64,000 nt of DNA from Natrinema salinisoli (GCF_020405205.1 NZ_CP084469.1:3720001-3784000), one strand, 5' to 3'; counted from the first letter of the stretch, positions 8,947-18,309 are shown. Translations and numbers: made by a program. The notes: generated by a model from the letters alone, not told the origin.

Positions 8947-9780
8947 GTGGTCCTCGCTGAGTCCATCCTCGCTTTGCCGTCGCTTCCGTCCGGCGTTGTA
9001 CCAGCGGTCGCTCTCGGTCCGCTCGCCGATTCTCCCCTCTCGCAGGCCGCGGGCGTCGCGCTCTCCTGGATGGTCGTCACCGCAACCATCGCCGCCGTTC
9101 TCCTCGTCGCCGTCCCGCAGTCCGTGCGGGGACTTCGGGACGACGTCGTCACCGGGCCGGATACGAGCTTCGCAGTCGGATTCGTCTCCGTCTTCGGCCT
9201 GCTCGTCTGCTCCGCGCTGCCGCTGTACGTCGGGACGTCGCTCGAGCACGCGACGCTGATCACGGCCGGTTTGATCGTGGCCACGCCGGGACTGATCGGG
9301 TGCGCCGCGTTGCTGGTGGTCGGCGGCTGTGTCGGGACTATCGTCGCCGGCGATCGGCTCGTCGGCCGGTTCGGCTCCAAATCCTCGTCACTGTGGCGGT
9401 CGCTGGCGGTCGGGGCGCTGGTCGTCGGCGGGAGCCAACTGGTACCGATCCTCGGAACCATCGTGACGATCGCGGTGGGGGTCGTCGGCAGCGGTGCGAT
9501 CGTCAACGGCGGACACGAACGGTGGCGCGGGGAGCCGCTACTTGCGTCATCGATCACTCACGCCGGCGATCGAGAGATGACTGACCGAGCACCGAGCCGT
9601 CCGGAGCCGGTCGAATACGGAACCGATACGCCGGAGCAGCCGACCGACTCCCGTTCCGAGACGGAGCGGGTGCCGGCCCCGCCCGGCCGCGACGAAACGC
9701 GAGACGACCACGCGCTCGACGGTAGCCGGAGCGACGGCGGCGCTCGAGGAGACGATACGTCTCGAGACGGGCGTCCGTAG
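8947..9780 (+). CDS. hypothetical membrane protein with acidic disordered C-terminal tail
   Basis: A 277-residue protein with five or six hydrophobic segments in the first 190 residues, several glycine- and valine-rich (for example CAALLVVGGCVGTIVAG and GTIVTIAVGVVGSGAIV). A polar tail of about 80 residues follows, rich in D, E, R and S and probably disordered. Glycine-rich segments of this kind occur in bactofilin/polymer-like haloarchaeal membrane proteins, but I cannot assign a family. The GTG at 8947 is chosen because TTTTTATC at 8911-8918 fits a TATA box for a near-leaderless message; no RBS is visible. Confidence 0.6.
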   Translation: MVLAESILALPSLPSGVVPAVALGPLADSPLSQAAGVALSWMVVTATIAAVLLVAVPQSVRGLRDDVVTGPDTSFAVGFVSVFGLLVCSALPLYVGTSLEHATLITAGLIVATPGLIGCAALLVVGGCVGTIVAGDRLVGRFGSKSSSLWRSLAVGALVVGGSQLVPILGTIVTIAVGVVGSGAIVNGGHERWRGEPLLASSITHAGDREMTDRAPSRPEPVEYGTDTPEQPTDSRSETERVPAPPGRDETRDDHALDGSRSDGGARGDDTSRDGRP

Positions 9781-9837
9781 AAGTCACACGAGCGGATCGC
9801 TGTTCGGGAGCCACGCGCCGAAGACCGCGGGCGACGG

Positions 9838-10617
9838 TCAGGCGTAGGTCAGGTAGTTCGTGAGATAGACGGTCGCGTTGAAACAGCCGTGGATCAGCGC
9901 TGGAACGACCAGATTGCCGCTGAGTTCGTAGAGCGTGCCGAAATACAACCCCAGCGTCGTCACCGTCCCGAGACTCACGATCACCGCGCTCGGTTCGGTG
10001 CCCGCGTACACGGGCAGGTGGATCGCGCCGAAGACGAGGCCGGTGAGTCCGACTGCGACGACCGTCGGAAACGTTTCGTTGAGCCGCGACTGGAGGACGC
10101 CCCTGAACAGGAGTTCCTCGCCGGGACCGGTCAACAGCAGCGCGAGCGGAATCCCCAGGAGCAACAGGGCGGGATACTCCCGACCGGCCTCGATCCCGGA
10201 ATGGGTCGTCCCCTCGCTCCCCCCGAGCGGTTCGATCAGGTCCACGACCTGCTGGTAGCCGACGAGGACGACGAACGCCCCGACGAGTCCGACGACGACC
10301 CAGGCGAGATCCCACCAATCCGGCCGCCGAATTCGGAGCAAATCGACGGCGAACGCCGGGTCGAAACCGCTGCGCCGGATAATCAGATAGGAGAGCGCCG
10401 TGCCGCCGGCACCGACGACGTTGAACGCCACCGAGAGCCCGATCTCGTCGACGGTTTCCGTGCTGTACCCCAGTACCGAGAGGTGACCGACCGCTCCCGT
10501 TCCCGCGGCCATCCCGGTGAAATAGCCCAGGAGCCCGATAACGAGGCAGAGTCCGATCGCTCGAGTACCGCGTTCGAGTCGCGCTCCCACCCGGCCGGTC
10601 CGTCGTCTCGAGGACAC
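9838..10617 (-). CDS. CPBP family intramembrane glutamic protease
   Basis: A 259-residue membrane protein with about eight helices and the three CPBP (Abi/CAAX-type) motifs: EELLFRGVLQ with the catalytic Glu pair at about residue 165, FGAIHLP with the first His, and HGCFNATVYL near the C-terminus with the second His. Members cleave prenylated or membrane-embedded substrates; in haloarchaea their targets are mostly unknown. The N-terminus is basic. It stands alone, converging with the gene ending at 9780. A second CPBP protein is encoded at 24366-25406. Confidence 0.9.
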   Translation of the reverse strand: MSSRRRTGRVGARLERGTRAIGLCLVIGLLGYFTGMAAGTGAVGHLSVLGYSTETVDEIGLSVAFNVVGAGGTALSYLIIRRSGFDPAFAVDLLRIRRPDWWDLAWVVVGLVGAFVVLVGYQQVVDLIEPLGGSEGTTHSGIEAGREYPALLLLGIPLALLLTGPGEELLFRGVLQSRLNETFPTVVAVGLTGLVFGAIHLPVYAGTEPSAVIVSLGTVTTLGLYFGTLYELSGNLVVPALIHGCFNATVYLTNYLTYA

Positions 10618-10690
10618 AGCGTCACGTTGTCGGGAGAGACAAAAATAGGTAGTGACACGTCGGCGCCGTCGCCGATCACCGCAGCGTCGC

Positions 10691-12076
10691 CTACTCGAGG
10701 TCGTCGACCAGTTCGCTCGCGACGCCGGTGTAGCCCGTCGGCGTCAGCGCGTGCAGTTCCTCGCGCACGTCCTCGTCGACGTCGAGGTCGTCGAACATCT
10801 CGCGGAAGTCCGCGAGGGTGACGTCTTTCCCGCGGGTCACGGCCTTGACGCGCTCGTAGGCGTCGGCCTGCCCCTCGCGTCGGAGGATGGTCTGGACCGC
10901 CTCGCCGATGATTTCGGGGGTGTTCTCGAGGTCATCGCGCATGACCTGTTCGTTGGGGACGACCTTCGAGAGCCCCGACGCGGTCTTCCCGTAGGCGATC
11001 AGGCAGTGCGCGAAGGCGCCGCCGATGTTGCGCTTGACCGTCGAGTCCGAGAGATCCCGCTGGAGCCGGGACGTGGTGACGTAGTCAGCGAGGAAGGAGA
11101 GGTCCGAATTCGCCTTCGAGAGGTTGCCCTCGCTGTTCTCGAAGTCGATCGGGTTGACCTTGTGGGGCATCGTCGACGAGCCGGTTTCGCCTTCGACGGC
11201 TTCCTGACCCAGATAGCGGTCGGAGACGTAGAGCCACATGTCGAGGTCCAGGTCGAGCAGGACGGTGTTCGCCCCGCGGAACGCGTCGAACAGCGCCGCG
11301 AGGTCGTCACAGGGGTTGACCTGCGTCGTCAGCGGTTCGAATTTCAGGCCGAGGCCTTCGACGAAGTCTCGAGCGAACGCCTGCCAGTCGACGTCGGGGT
11401 AGGCGGCGACGTGGGCCGCGTAGGTGCCCGATGCGCCGCCGAGCTTGCCGCTGAGTTCGTCCGTCGCCTGTCGGATGCGACCGGTCGCTCTGCCGAGCCG
11501 CGCGGCGTAGACGGCCATCTCCTTACCGAATGTGGTCGGCGTGGCGGGTTGGCCGTGCGTGCGGGCCAGCATCGGGAGGTCGCGGTAGTCGCGCGCCATC
11601 TCGGCGAGCGTCTCCCGCACGTCGTACAGCGTCGGAAGGAGCACCTCGTCGACCGCGTCCCGGACGAGCAGTCGGTGGGCGAGGTTGTTCACGTCCTCGC
11701 TGGTCAGCCCGAAGTGGATCCAGGCGGAGGCGTCGCTGTCGTCGGGCAGCCGGTGCCGGACGAAGTACTCGACGGCTTTCACGTCGTGGTTCGTCGCGTC
11801 GAACTCCTCGTAGCCCTCCGTCTCGAGCGTCTTGATCAGGCGGGCGTCCTCCTCGGCGAAGTTGGTGTACAGCCCGCGGAGGTGCTCGCGTTCCTCGAGG
11901 GAGAGCTCGAGCGGGGTCACCTCGAGATCGGCCAGCGCGATGAGGTACTCGACTTCGACGCGAACGCGGGCGCGCATGAGGGCGGCCTCGCTCGCGTACG
12001 GCGACAGCGGTGCGGTCCGGCCGTCGTACCGGCCGTCCAGCGGCGAGACGGCGTACAGGGCGTCGGTCTCGGTCAT
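10691..12076 (-). CDS. purB: adenylosuccinate lyase
   Basis: Acts twice in purine synthesis: it cleaves SAICAR to AICAR and adenylosuccinate to AMP, releasing fumarate. The 461-residue protein starts DALYAVSPLDGRYDGRT, shows the ARTHGQPATPTTFGKE region with the catalytic histidine, and the fumarase/aspartase signature GSSTMPHKVNPIDFEN at about residue 305. Length is right for the family. The ATG at 12076 is chosen by this conserved start; frames upstream run into the divergent neighbour. It is divergent from the purN-purH fusion gene, which uses its product AICAR. Confidence 0.95.
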   Translation of the reverse strand: MTETDALYAVSPLDGRYDGRTAPLSPYASEAALMRARVRVEVEYLIALADLEVTPLELSLEEREHLRGLYTNFAEEDARLIKTLETEGYEEFDATNHDVKAVEYFVRHRLPDDSDASAWIHFGLTSEDVNNLAHRLLVRDAVDEVLLPTLYDVRETLAEMARDYRDLPMLARTHGQPATPTTFGKEMAVYAARLGRATGRIRQATDELSGKLGGASGTYAAHVAAYPDVDWQAFARDFVEGLGLKFEPLTTQVNPCDDLAALFDAFRGANTVLLDLDLDMWLYVSDRYLGQEAVEGETGSSTMPHKVNPIDFENSEGNLSKANSDLSFLADYVTTSRLQRDLSDSTVKRNIGGAFAHCLIAYGKTASGLSKVVPNEQVMRDDLENTPEIIGEAVQTILRREGQADAYERVKAVTRGKDVTLADFREMFDDLDVDEDVREELHALTPTGYTGVASELVDDLE

Positions 12077-12253
12077 CGGTGCGAACCTGTCCAGCGCGGT
12101 GCAAAAGCGTATCGAAACCCGGAGCGTCCGACGCCACGAGCGTGCATACCTTCGCAGAACTATTCGCGAATCGCGCCGTATTAATACACGATTGTGGATA
12201 TCACGGCGGTCGAGACCGCAACCACTTTGCCACTCGCGGGCGCGAGTCCGACC

Positions 12254-13894
12254 ATGACGCGAATCGCCGGGATGGCCGGCAACCGAGGGCGTAACCTGTT
12301 GAACATCGCCGACCGAGAGCCGGGCGGAGCCGAGTTCGCCGTGATACTCGCGACCGACGCGGACGCGCCGGTACTCGAGGCCGCGGCCGAGCGCGGGATT
12401 CCCACGGAGGTCGTTCCCCTCGCGGACGAGCTGAGCCGCCGCGAACACGAGGAACGGGTGCTCGAGGCCCTCTCGAACTACGAGTTCGATCTCGTCTGTC
12501 TGGACGGCTACATGCGGATCCTTTCGGACACCTTCCTCGAGGAGACGCCGACGACGCTGAACGTCCACCCCGCGCTACTGCCGTCGTTCCCCGGCATGGA
12601 CGCCTGGGGCGACGCGCTCGAGGCCGGCGTCTCGGTGACGGGCTGTACGGTCCACGTCGTCACGGACGCGACGGATGAGAACGGCGCGGTCGTCGAGAGC
12701 GAGGTCGACGCTGGGCCGATCGTCACGCAGGAGCCGATCCCGGTCTACGAGGGCGACGACGAGGACACGCTGAAGGACCGCGTCCTCTACGAGTGCGAAT
12801 TCCGCGCCTATCCGCGCGCCGTGAAGTGGTTCGCGGAGGGTGCGATGGACGTGGATCTCGAGGCGGGCGACGTCACCGTCGACGCCGACGTGGCGAGTAC
12901 CGACGGCGACGACCACGACGGGCTGCCGGCCCGTCGGCTGGTCTCCGACGACCGCGCGGACACGCTCCGCTACGGGGAGAATCCCCATCAGGGCGCTGCG
13001 ATCTACACCGACTACACCTGCGACGAGGCCAGCGTCGTCCACGCCGACCAGTTGAACGAGGGCGCGAAGGCGCTGTCGTACAACAACTACAACGACGCCG
13101 ACGGCGCGCTCAACCTGATCAAGGAGTTCGACGAGCCCGCGGCGGCGGTCATCAAGCACACCAACCCGGCCGGCTGTGCGACCGCCGACTCGCTTTCCAA
13201 GGCATACGAGAAGGCCCTCTCGACGGACCCGATGAGCGCCTTCGGCGGTATCGTCGCCCTCAACCGCGAGTGCGACGCCGCGACGGCCGAACAGATCGTC
13301 GACTCGTTCAAGGAGGTCGTCGTCGCGCCCGGCTACACCGACGACGCGCTCGAGGTCCTCTTCGAGAAGGAGAACCTCCGGGTGCTCGACGTCGGTGAAC
13401 TGAACGACGACCACACCGAACGGTTCACCGAGAAGCCGCTCGTCGGCGGCCGACTGGTTCAGGAGCGCGACCTCCAGTCGATCTCGGTCGACGACCTCGA
13501 GGTCGTTACCGAGCGCGAGCCGACCGAAGACGAACTCGAGACGATGGTCTTCGCGTGGCAGACGCTCAAGCACGTCAAGTCCAACGGGATCCTCTTCGCG
13601 GACGGCACCGAGACGGTCGGCATCGGCATGGGACAGGTCTCCCGCGTCGACGCGGTTCGACTGGCCGCGATGAAGGCCGACGAGCACGCGGAGGGGAAGG
13701 ACTCCCAGGGTGCCGTGATGGCGTCGGACGCGTTCTTCCCGTTCCCGGACGGCATCGAGGAGGCCGCCGAAGCGGGCATCGAGGCGGTTATCCAGCCCGG
13801 CGGCTCGGTCAACGACGAGGACGTGATCGAGGCCGCGGACGAACACGGCATGGCGATGGCGTTTACGGGCCAGCGGTCGTTCAAGCACGACTGA
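12254..13894 (+). CDS. purNH: PurN-PurH fusion: GAR transformylase domain joined to AICAR transformylase domain
   Basis: A 546-residue fusion of two formyl-tetrahydrofolate enzymes of purine synthesis. Residues 1-200 are a glycinamide ribonucleotide formyltransferase with the N-H-D catalytic set ([10 protein letters not shown] at about 103, EVDAGPIV at about 153). After an acidic linker, residues from about 230 are the AICAR formyltransferase domain: RYGENPHQ at 238, the catalytic KHTNPAGCA near 301, and [10 protein letters not shown] near the end. The IMP cyclohydrolase domain of bacterial PurH is absent, as expected where archaeal PurO does that step. The ATG at 12254 gives the conserved [14 protein letters not shown] start. 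Divergent from purB. Confidence 0.92.
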   Translation: MTRIAGMAGNRGRNLLNIADREPGGAEFAVILATDADAPVLEAAAERGIPTEVVPLADELSRREHEERVLEALSNYEFDLVCLDGYMRILSDTFLEETPTTLNVHPALLPSFPGMDAWGDALEAGVSVTGCTVHVVTDATDENGAVVESEVDAGPIVTQEPIPVYEGDDEDTLKDRVLYECEFRAYPRAVKWFAEGAMDVDLEAGDVTVDADVASTDGDDHDGLPARRLVSDDRADTLRYGENPHQGAAIYTDYTCDEASVVHADQLNEGAKALSYNNYNDADGALNLIKEFDEPAAAVIKHTNPAGCATADSLSKAYEKALSTDPMSAFGGIVALNRECDAATAEQIVDSFKEVVVAPGYTDDALEVLFEKENLRVLDVGELNDDHTERFTEKPLVGGRLVQERDLQSISVDDLEVVTEREPTEDELETMVFAWQTLKHVKSNGILFADGTETVGIGMGQVSRVDAVRLAAMKADEHAEGKDSQGAVMASDAFFPFPDGIEEAAEAGIEAVIQPGGSVNDEDVIEAADEHGMAMAFTGQRSFKHD

Positions 13895-13895
13895 G
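13853..13895 (+). repeat. direct repeat copy 1: 3' end of purNH
   Basis: The last 43 bases around the purNH stop codon. A second copy at 14060-14102 matches at 41 of 43 positions. Between the copies is a non-coding stretch with A/T runs. Confidence 0.85.
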
Positions 13896-13940
13896 AGCGA
13901 GAGTGGAACGACCGCGAGCGAACGGAGTGAGCGAGCGGGC

Positions 13941-13946
13941 TTTTTT
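13941..13946 (+). terminator. T-run terminator after purNH
   Basis: Six T residues after a GC-rich GAGCGAGCGGGC segment, 47 bases past the purNH stop. U-rich tracts are the usual archaeal termination signal. A second run of six T occurs near 14006-14011 in the same spacer. Confidence 0.5.
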
Positions 13947-14059
13947 GGTCTCTTCGCGAACAGCGTGAGCGAAGGTCAGCGAAAGCTTCGATTTCGCCAG
14001 ACAGATTTTTTACGCGAGTGGTCGGCGGAGCCGACCCAAGCGCAAAAAAGGTGGATACC

Positions 14060-14102
14060 GCGATGGCGTTTACGTGCCAGCGGTCGGTCAAGCACGACTG
14101 AG
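14060..14102 (+). repeat. direct repeat copy 2: duplicated 3' end of purNH
   Basis: Repeats the final 13 codons and stop of purNH with two substitutions, 207 bases (69 codons) after the original. It is not preceded by the rest of the gene, so it is a scar rather than a gene. Confidence 0.8.
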
Positions 14103-14213
14103 TTTGCAACCAACGGTAGCTCACGGCGATGGTCCGCGTTGCGCCGCGGGGAAGCGATAGAACCCGCACTTCGAATCCGCTAGTTTTAGCGTTTCCCGGA
14201 AGACGGCTCGTCT

Positions 14214-14303
14214 ATGAAGGAGACGAGATCAGACCGTCGAGCCGCAGTCTCGAACGCCGGTTTCAGCGCTCTCTCGGGACCGAAAACGGGTGATCGACAG
14301 TGA
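14214..14303 (+). CDS. possible 29-codon leader ORF coupled to glycerate kinase
   Basis: A short frame, ATG at 14214, coding 29 residues starting MKETRSDRRA. A TATA-like TAGTTTTAG at 14181-14189 sits about 29 bases upstream, so this ATG is where a leaderless message would start. Its stop TGA (14301-14303) overlaps the GTG start of glycerate kinase as GTGA. It may allow termination-reinitiation at the kinase GTG, or simply mark a long leader. No homology is recognised, and it could be non-coding. Confidence 0.35.
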   Translation: MKETRSDRRAAVSNAGFSALSGPKTGDRQ

Positions 14304-15643
14304 TCGAAGGCCGCGACCGCCTCGCCTCGAGCGAGGGTCGCGACGTCGCGCTCGAATGCGTCGAAGCCGGCATCGAAGCGGGCCACCCGCGGCGGGTCGT
14401 CCGCGACGCCGTCGCGATCGAGGGCGACCACCTCCGCATCGCGGACGAAACGTACGACCTCGCCGAGTACGAGGAGATCGTCGTCCTCGGCGGTGGCAAC
14501 GCCGCAGCACACGTCGCCGTCGCCCTCGAAACGGTCCTCGGCGACCGGATCGATCGCGGAATCGTGGTCACGGACGACCCCGTCGAAACGGAGGCCGTGA
14601 CCGTTCGCGAGGGCGATCACCCGGTCCCGAGCGAACGCGGCGTCGACGGCACGCGGGCCCTACTCGAGGCGGCTGACGCGGCGACGGAAGACACGCTCGT
14701 TCTCGCGGCGATCACGGGCGGGGGCAGCGCGCTCATGGCCGCGCCTGCGGGCGACGTGTCCCTTGCGGACCTTCAGTCGACCACCGACGCCCTGCTCGCG
14801 AGCGGGGCCGATATCCACGAAATCAACGCGGTCCGCAAACACCTCTCGGCACTGAAAGGCGGTCGGCTGGCGCATCGCGCCGCCCCTGCGACGGTCGCCT
14901 CGTTGATCCTGAGCGACGTCGTGGGGAACGATCTGAGCGTGATCGCCAGCGGTCCCGTCGCGCCCGACGAATCGACCTTCGACGACGCGCTCGCGGTCCT
15001 CGAGCGATACGAAATCGACGCGCCCGATGCGGTCATCGATCGCCTCGAGCGAGGCGTAGGCGGCGAGATCGCCGAGACGCCGGGAGCCGACGATCCGGCG
15101 TTCGAGACCGTCTCGAATCACGTCGTCGCCGACGGGATGACCGTGCTCGAGGCGGCTCGCGACGCGGCAGTCGAGCGCGGATACGAGACCCTCGTGCTCT
15201 CCTCGCGCGTTCGCGGCGAGGCCCGCGACGCGGCCGCGACCCACGTCGCCATCGCGGAGGAGAGCCGGGCGACGGGCACGCCGGTCGAACCGCCGGCCGT
15301 CGTCCTCTCGGGCGGCGAGACGACGGTGACGGTTCGGGGCGACGGGACGGGCGGGCCGAACCAGGAGTTCGCGACGAGCGCGGCGCTCGAGCTCGGGAGC
15401 GGTCAGGACGTCGGAACTGACCGCGGAATCACGGTCGCCGCGGTCGACACCGACGGCATCGATGGCGCGACCGACGCGGCCGGCGCAGTGGCCGACGGGA
15501 CGACCGTCGAGGACCCCGATGCGGCGCGTGCGGCCCTCGCCGAGAACGACGTCTATCCGTATCTCGAGTCCCGGGAGGGCCTGATAGTCACGGGGCCGAC
15601 CGGGACGAACCTGAACGACCTGCGGGTGCTGGTCGTTCGCTAG
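14300..15643 (+). CDS. glycerate 2-kinase (MOFRL family)
   Basis: Phosphorylates D-glycerate with ATP to 2-phosphoglycerate, feeding glycolysis. The 447-residue protein has the GckA/TtuD two-domain layout: an N-terminal domain (VVLGGGNAAAHVA, VREGDHPVPSERG, TGGGSALMAAP, NAVRKHLSALKGGRLA) and the C-terminal MOFRL domain with SGGETTVTVRGDGTGGPNQEF and the closing TGTNLNDLRVLVV. The start is GTG at 14300, overlapping a short leader frame. The stop overlaps the convergent GntP permease by 4 bases, and the pairing suggests uptake and phosphorylation of glycerate or a related sugar acid. Confidence 0.88.
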   Translation: MIEGRDRLASSEGRDVALECVEAGIEAGHPRRVVRDAVAIEGDHLRIADETYDLAEYEEIVVLGGGNAAAHVAVALETVLGDRIDRGIVVTDDPVETEAVTVREGDHPVPSERGVDGTRALLEAADAATEDTLVLAAITGGGSALMAAPAGDVSLADLQSTTDALLASGADIHEINAVRKHLSALKGGRLAHRAAPATVASLILSDVVGNDLSVIASGPVAPDESTFDDALAVLERYEIDAPDAVIDRLERGVGGEIAETPGADDPAFETVSNHVVADGMTVLEAARDAAVERGYETLVLSSRVRGEARDAAATHVAIAEESRATGTPVEPPAVVLSGGETTVTVRGDGTGGPNQEFATSAALELGSGQDVGTDRGITVAAVDTDGIDGATDAAGAVADGTTVEDPDAARAALAENDVYPYLESREGLIVTGPTGTNLNDLRVLVVR

Positions 15644-17001
15644 AAGACTACTCCGGCGACGTTTCGGAGCACGACGATCCAGAGGATACTCGAGACGCCG
15701 AGCACCAGCGTCGCGAGGGTCCAGGCCTGGTAGGCCGTCTCAGTCTCCATGTCGGAGAACTCCGTGATGATCCAGAAGTAGGAGTCGTTGGCGTGGCTGA
15801 CGGTCATGCTGCCGGCCCCGATCGCGAGGACGGTGAACACCTGGCCGATCTCGGTGTTCAGGCCGAGCGAACCGAGTAGCGGCGCGATGAGGCTGGCCGT
15901 CGTCAGGATCGCGACCGTCGAGGAACCGAGCGCCGATTTCATCGCAGCGGCGACGACGAACGCGGCGAACAGGCCGATACCGAGGCCGCCGAGCGTGTCG
16001 GTGATGAAGTTCTCGAGCGGCAGCGCGGAGAGGACCTCGCCGAACGCGCCGCCGGCGCCGGTCACGGCGAGGATGACGGCAGCGTTCGTTATTCCGTCGG
16101 AGACCCACTCGTCGGTGACGCTGCTATCGAAGTCAGGGACGATCGCGAAGGCGATGAAGGCACCGACGAGCAGAGCGACGGCAGGATCGCCGACGAACAG
16201 CAGCCAGCGCTGGAGCGTCCCAGTGATGAGCTCCGGATTCTCGGCTTCCGGGTAGGCCGCGATCGAACCGAGTGCGATGAGCGCGATCGGGACGAGCAGC
16301 GGCGCAAAGGAGGCCGCACGCGAGGGCATCGTTCCGTACTCGGCTTTGATCTCGTCGATCGTCATCTCTGGGTCCGGATCGATGTGATAGTTCGACGCGA
16401 CTTTGTCGGCCCACGTCGCGGCGACGAAGACGATGGGAATACTGACGATGATACCGGCGAGCATAACGAGGCCGATGTCTGCGCCGATGATCCCTGCGGC
16501 CGCGATCGGACCGGGCGTCGGCGGGACGAAGACGTGAGTAACGTACAGACCGCCCGCGAGCGCCACACCGAGCGTCGACAGCGAGAGCCCGGAGCGCTGG
16601 GCGAGCGATCGGTTCAGTCCCGAGAGAATGACGAATCCGGAGTCACAGAACACCGGAATGCTGACGAAACTCCCGGTGATCGCCATTACCTGCGTCGTGT
16701 ACTCCTCACCGACGTAATCGAGGATCGTCTCCGCGATGACGATCGCCGCACCCGAGCGCTCGAGGCAGGTGCCGATGATCGTCCCCGCGATGATCACGAT
16801 CCCGATGTATCCGAGGATGCCGCCGAACCCGTCGGTCACGAGCGACGCGACTTCGGCGGGGTCGAGTCCCGCGGCGAGACCGGTCAGGTACGCGGCGAGG
16901 AGCAATGCGAGAAACGCGTGTAGATCGAGTTTCGCCGTGGCGAGGATGATAAAGGCCACCGCCGCGGCGAGCAACAGTACCAGTGGAAATCCTTCGAGCA
17001 T
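15640..17001 (-). CDS. GntP family sugar-acid permease
   Basis: A 453-residue transporter with about 12 helices of the gluconate permease family. Family segments include TDGFGGILGYIGIVIIAGTIIG, FVSIPVFCDSGFVIL, THVFVPPTPGPIAAAG and, near the C-terminus, GSMTVSHANDSYFWIITEF. Such carriers import gluconate, glycerate or related hydroxy acids with protons or sodium. The kinase gene converging on it supports glycerate as a substrate, but this is inference. The ATG at 17001 lies about 20 bases after the TATA-like ATATTTTATG of the minus strand, so the message is essentially leaderless. Confidence 0.88.
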   Translation of the reverse strand: MLEGFPLVLLLAAAVAFIILATAKLDLHAFLALLLAAYLTGLAAGLDPAEVASLVTDGFGGILGYIGIVIIAGTIIGTCLERSGAAIVIAETILDYVGEEYTTQVMAITGSFVSIPVFCDSGFVILSGLNRSLAQRSGLSLSTLGVALAGGLYVTHVFVPPTPGPIAAAGIIGADIGLVMLAGIIVSIPIVFVAATWADKVASNYHIDPDPEMTIDEIKAEYGTMPSRAASFAPLLVPIALIALGSIAAYPEAENPELITGTLQRWLLFVGDPAVALLVGAFIAFAIVPDFDSSVTDEWVSDGITNAAVILAVTGAGGAFGEVLSALPLENFITDTLGGLGIGLFAAFVVAAAMKSALGSSTVAILTTASLIAPLLGSLGLNTEIGQVFTVLAIGAGSMTVSHANDSYFWIITEFSDMETETAYQAWTLATLVLGVSSILWIVVLRNVAGVVF

Positions 17002-17319
17002 GCAGTCGGCCGTGGTTCATAAAATATGATTAATGTAGCGATCTATCGGTATTATTGATATTAGATACACGTATTTTCGGAGCATATTGGTCCTGAAGCG
17101 TACGAATCAATATATTATCAAGACACATTATATAATAGATATTATAGCATTTTGCGGGCATGCACTGCCGCGGGTTCCGAACGGCCGCTGACCGTCGCTC
17201 GTGGTCGCTACCGGTAGAACCGAGATAATCAAACACGTCGGTCGGAAGCGAGGGCGTGTTCGTCTCGACGGGGAGAGTCGAATTGCGTCGCGATCCGCCG
17301 CAGTGAAACCCGATCGAGC
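17002..17319. other. AT-rich intergenic spacer
   Basis: About 320 bases without a credible gene between GntP and the amidohydrolase-like gene. Bases 17021-17030 hold the GntP TATA box. Bases 17030-17155 are unusually AT-rich for this genome, with several TATA-like stretches (around 17110-17150) on both strands. I see no conserved ORF or RNA. Confidence 0.6.
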
Positions 17320-18159
17320 TCAGATTCGCCGGTCCGCGTGGACGGTGAGCGCCTCGACTATCCGACAGGCGTTCTTCGAGAACGCGCGCCGGAGCAGATC
17401 CTCCGACACGTCGAGGGTGAGTATCTCCATGACCGCGACGTTGGGGTGGCAGGCGGGCGCGCCGCTGCCGAAGAAGACGCGATCGGGGTGTTCCATGAGC
17501 GCGCGCTCGAGCTGTTCGCGGTACCGAACGAAGCTCGTCTCGAGGTAGCAGTCGTCGTACTCGTCGAGGAGGTCGATCATTTCGTCCATCAGCGCCCGAT
17601 TCAGCGGATGGCCGCCGAAGCGGCCGACGATAACGGGGAAGGTTCGATCGAGAAGGGTCTCCTCGAGCGTCTCGGGCGGTGCGTCGGTGCCGCCGCGAAC
17701 GATCACTGGAAGGTCGACGTCCTCGAGCGCCGCGATGACGTCCTCGTCCGGGTAGCCGTCGACGGCGGGATCGAGAACGAATCCGTGAAACCGGTCGTCG
17801 TACGCGTATTTCTCGATGTCGCTCGGCGACGTGTGGCGTTCCGTGCGGCGACTGACGGCGTTGCGGAGCTTCCCGGTCGCGTTCCGGCCCGGGGTCTGGG
17901 TCCCGTTGATCCGGGCGAACGCCACGAACGGCCGGTCGACGCTGCGTCTGGCGACGCCGTTGTTCGGCGCGACGTAGCTGGTTCCCGGATCTGACGGCGG
18001 GAAGACGACCGATTTCGTGACTCCGGCCTGATGCATCTCCCGCTCGAGTCGGTCCGCCGTAATCGGCGGTCCCCGATTCTCCCCACCGCCGTCGGTCGGC
18101 GGGAGCCGCGCCGAGATGTCGACGACGCGAAACCCGTGTTCCAGCTCCAGCATTCCCAT
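17320..18159 (-). CDS. amidohydrolase-family-2-like protein lacking metal ligands
   Basis: A 279-residue TIM-barrel-like protein of the amidohydrolase 2 type, recognisable by PVIVGRFGGHP, DDCYLETSF, RVFFGSGAP and the closing SKNACRIVEAL. The metal ligands normal for the family are missing: the N-terminal HxH position reads DISARLPP, the mid-barrel HxG position reads GRFG, and the GSDxP aspartate is Gly. It is therefore probably not a classical zinc hydrolase and may be a binding or structural protein, or use another mechanism. Possible starts are 18159 or the ATG two codons later. Divergent from the thermosome gene. Confidence 0.65.
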   Translation of the reverse strand: MGMLELEHGFRVVDISARLPPTDGGGENRGPPITADRLEREMHQAGVTKSVVFPPSDPGTSYVAPNNGVARRSVDRPFVAFARINGTQTPGRNATGKLRNAVSRRTERHTSPSDIEKYAYDDRFHGFVLDPAVDGYPDEDVIAALEDVDLPVIVRGGTDAPPETLEETLLDRTFPVIVGRFGGHPLNRALMDEMIDLLDEYDDCYLETSFVRYREQLERALMEHPDRVFFGSGAPACHPNVAVMEILTLDVSEDLLRRAFSKNACRIVEALTVHADRRI

Positions 18160-18268
18160 CGTGGTGTTCCGAGTCGAGCTATATCTTGCTACCGGCTCTT
18201 CGGCACCCCTTCCTGTGGGTAGCTCTCACACGCAATCGCAAGACGGAGCGGTGGTAGGAGGGAAAAGG

Positions 18269-18276
18269 TTATATAG
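18269..18276 (+). promoter_or_regulatory. TATA box of thermosome gene
   Basis: TTATATAG preceded by the purine-rich GGGAAAAGG, centred 38 bases before the ATG at 18310. This spacing gives a leader of roughly 10 bases. A strong TATA fits a highly expressed, heat-inducible chaperonin. Confidence 0.65.
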
Positions 18277-18309
18277 AAGTGCTAACGACATAGGTAGTGA
18301 GGATCAACG

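Noticed and set aside
10652-12184. A 510-codon plus-strand frame opposite purB
   Set aside because: purB is certain on the minus strand; the plus frame has shadow composition.
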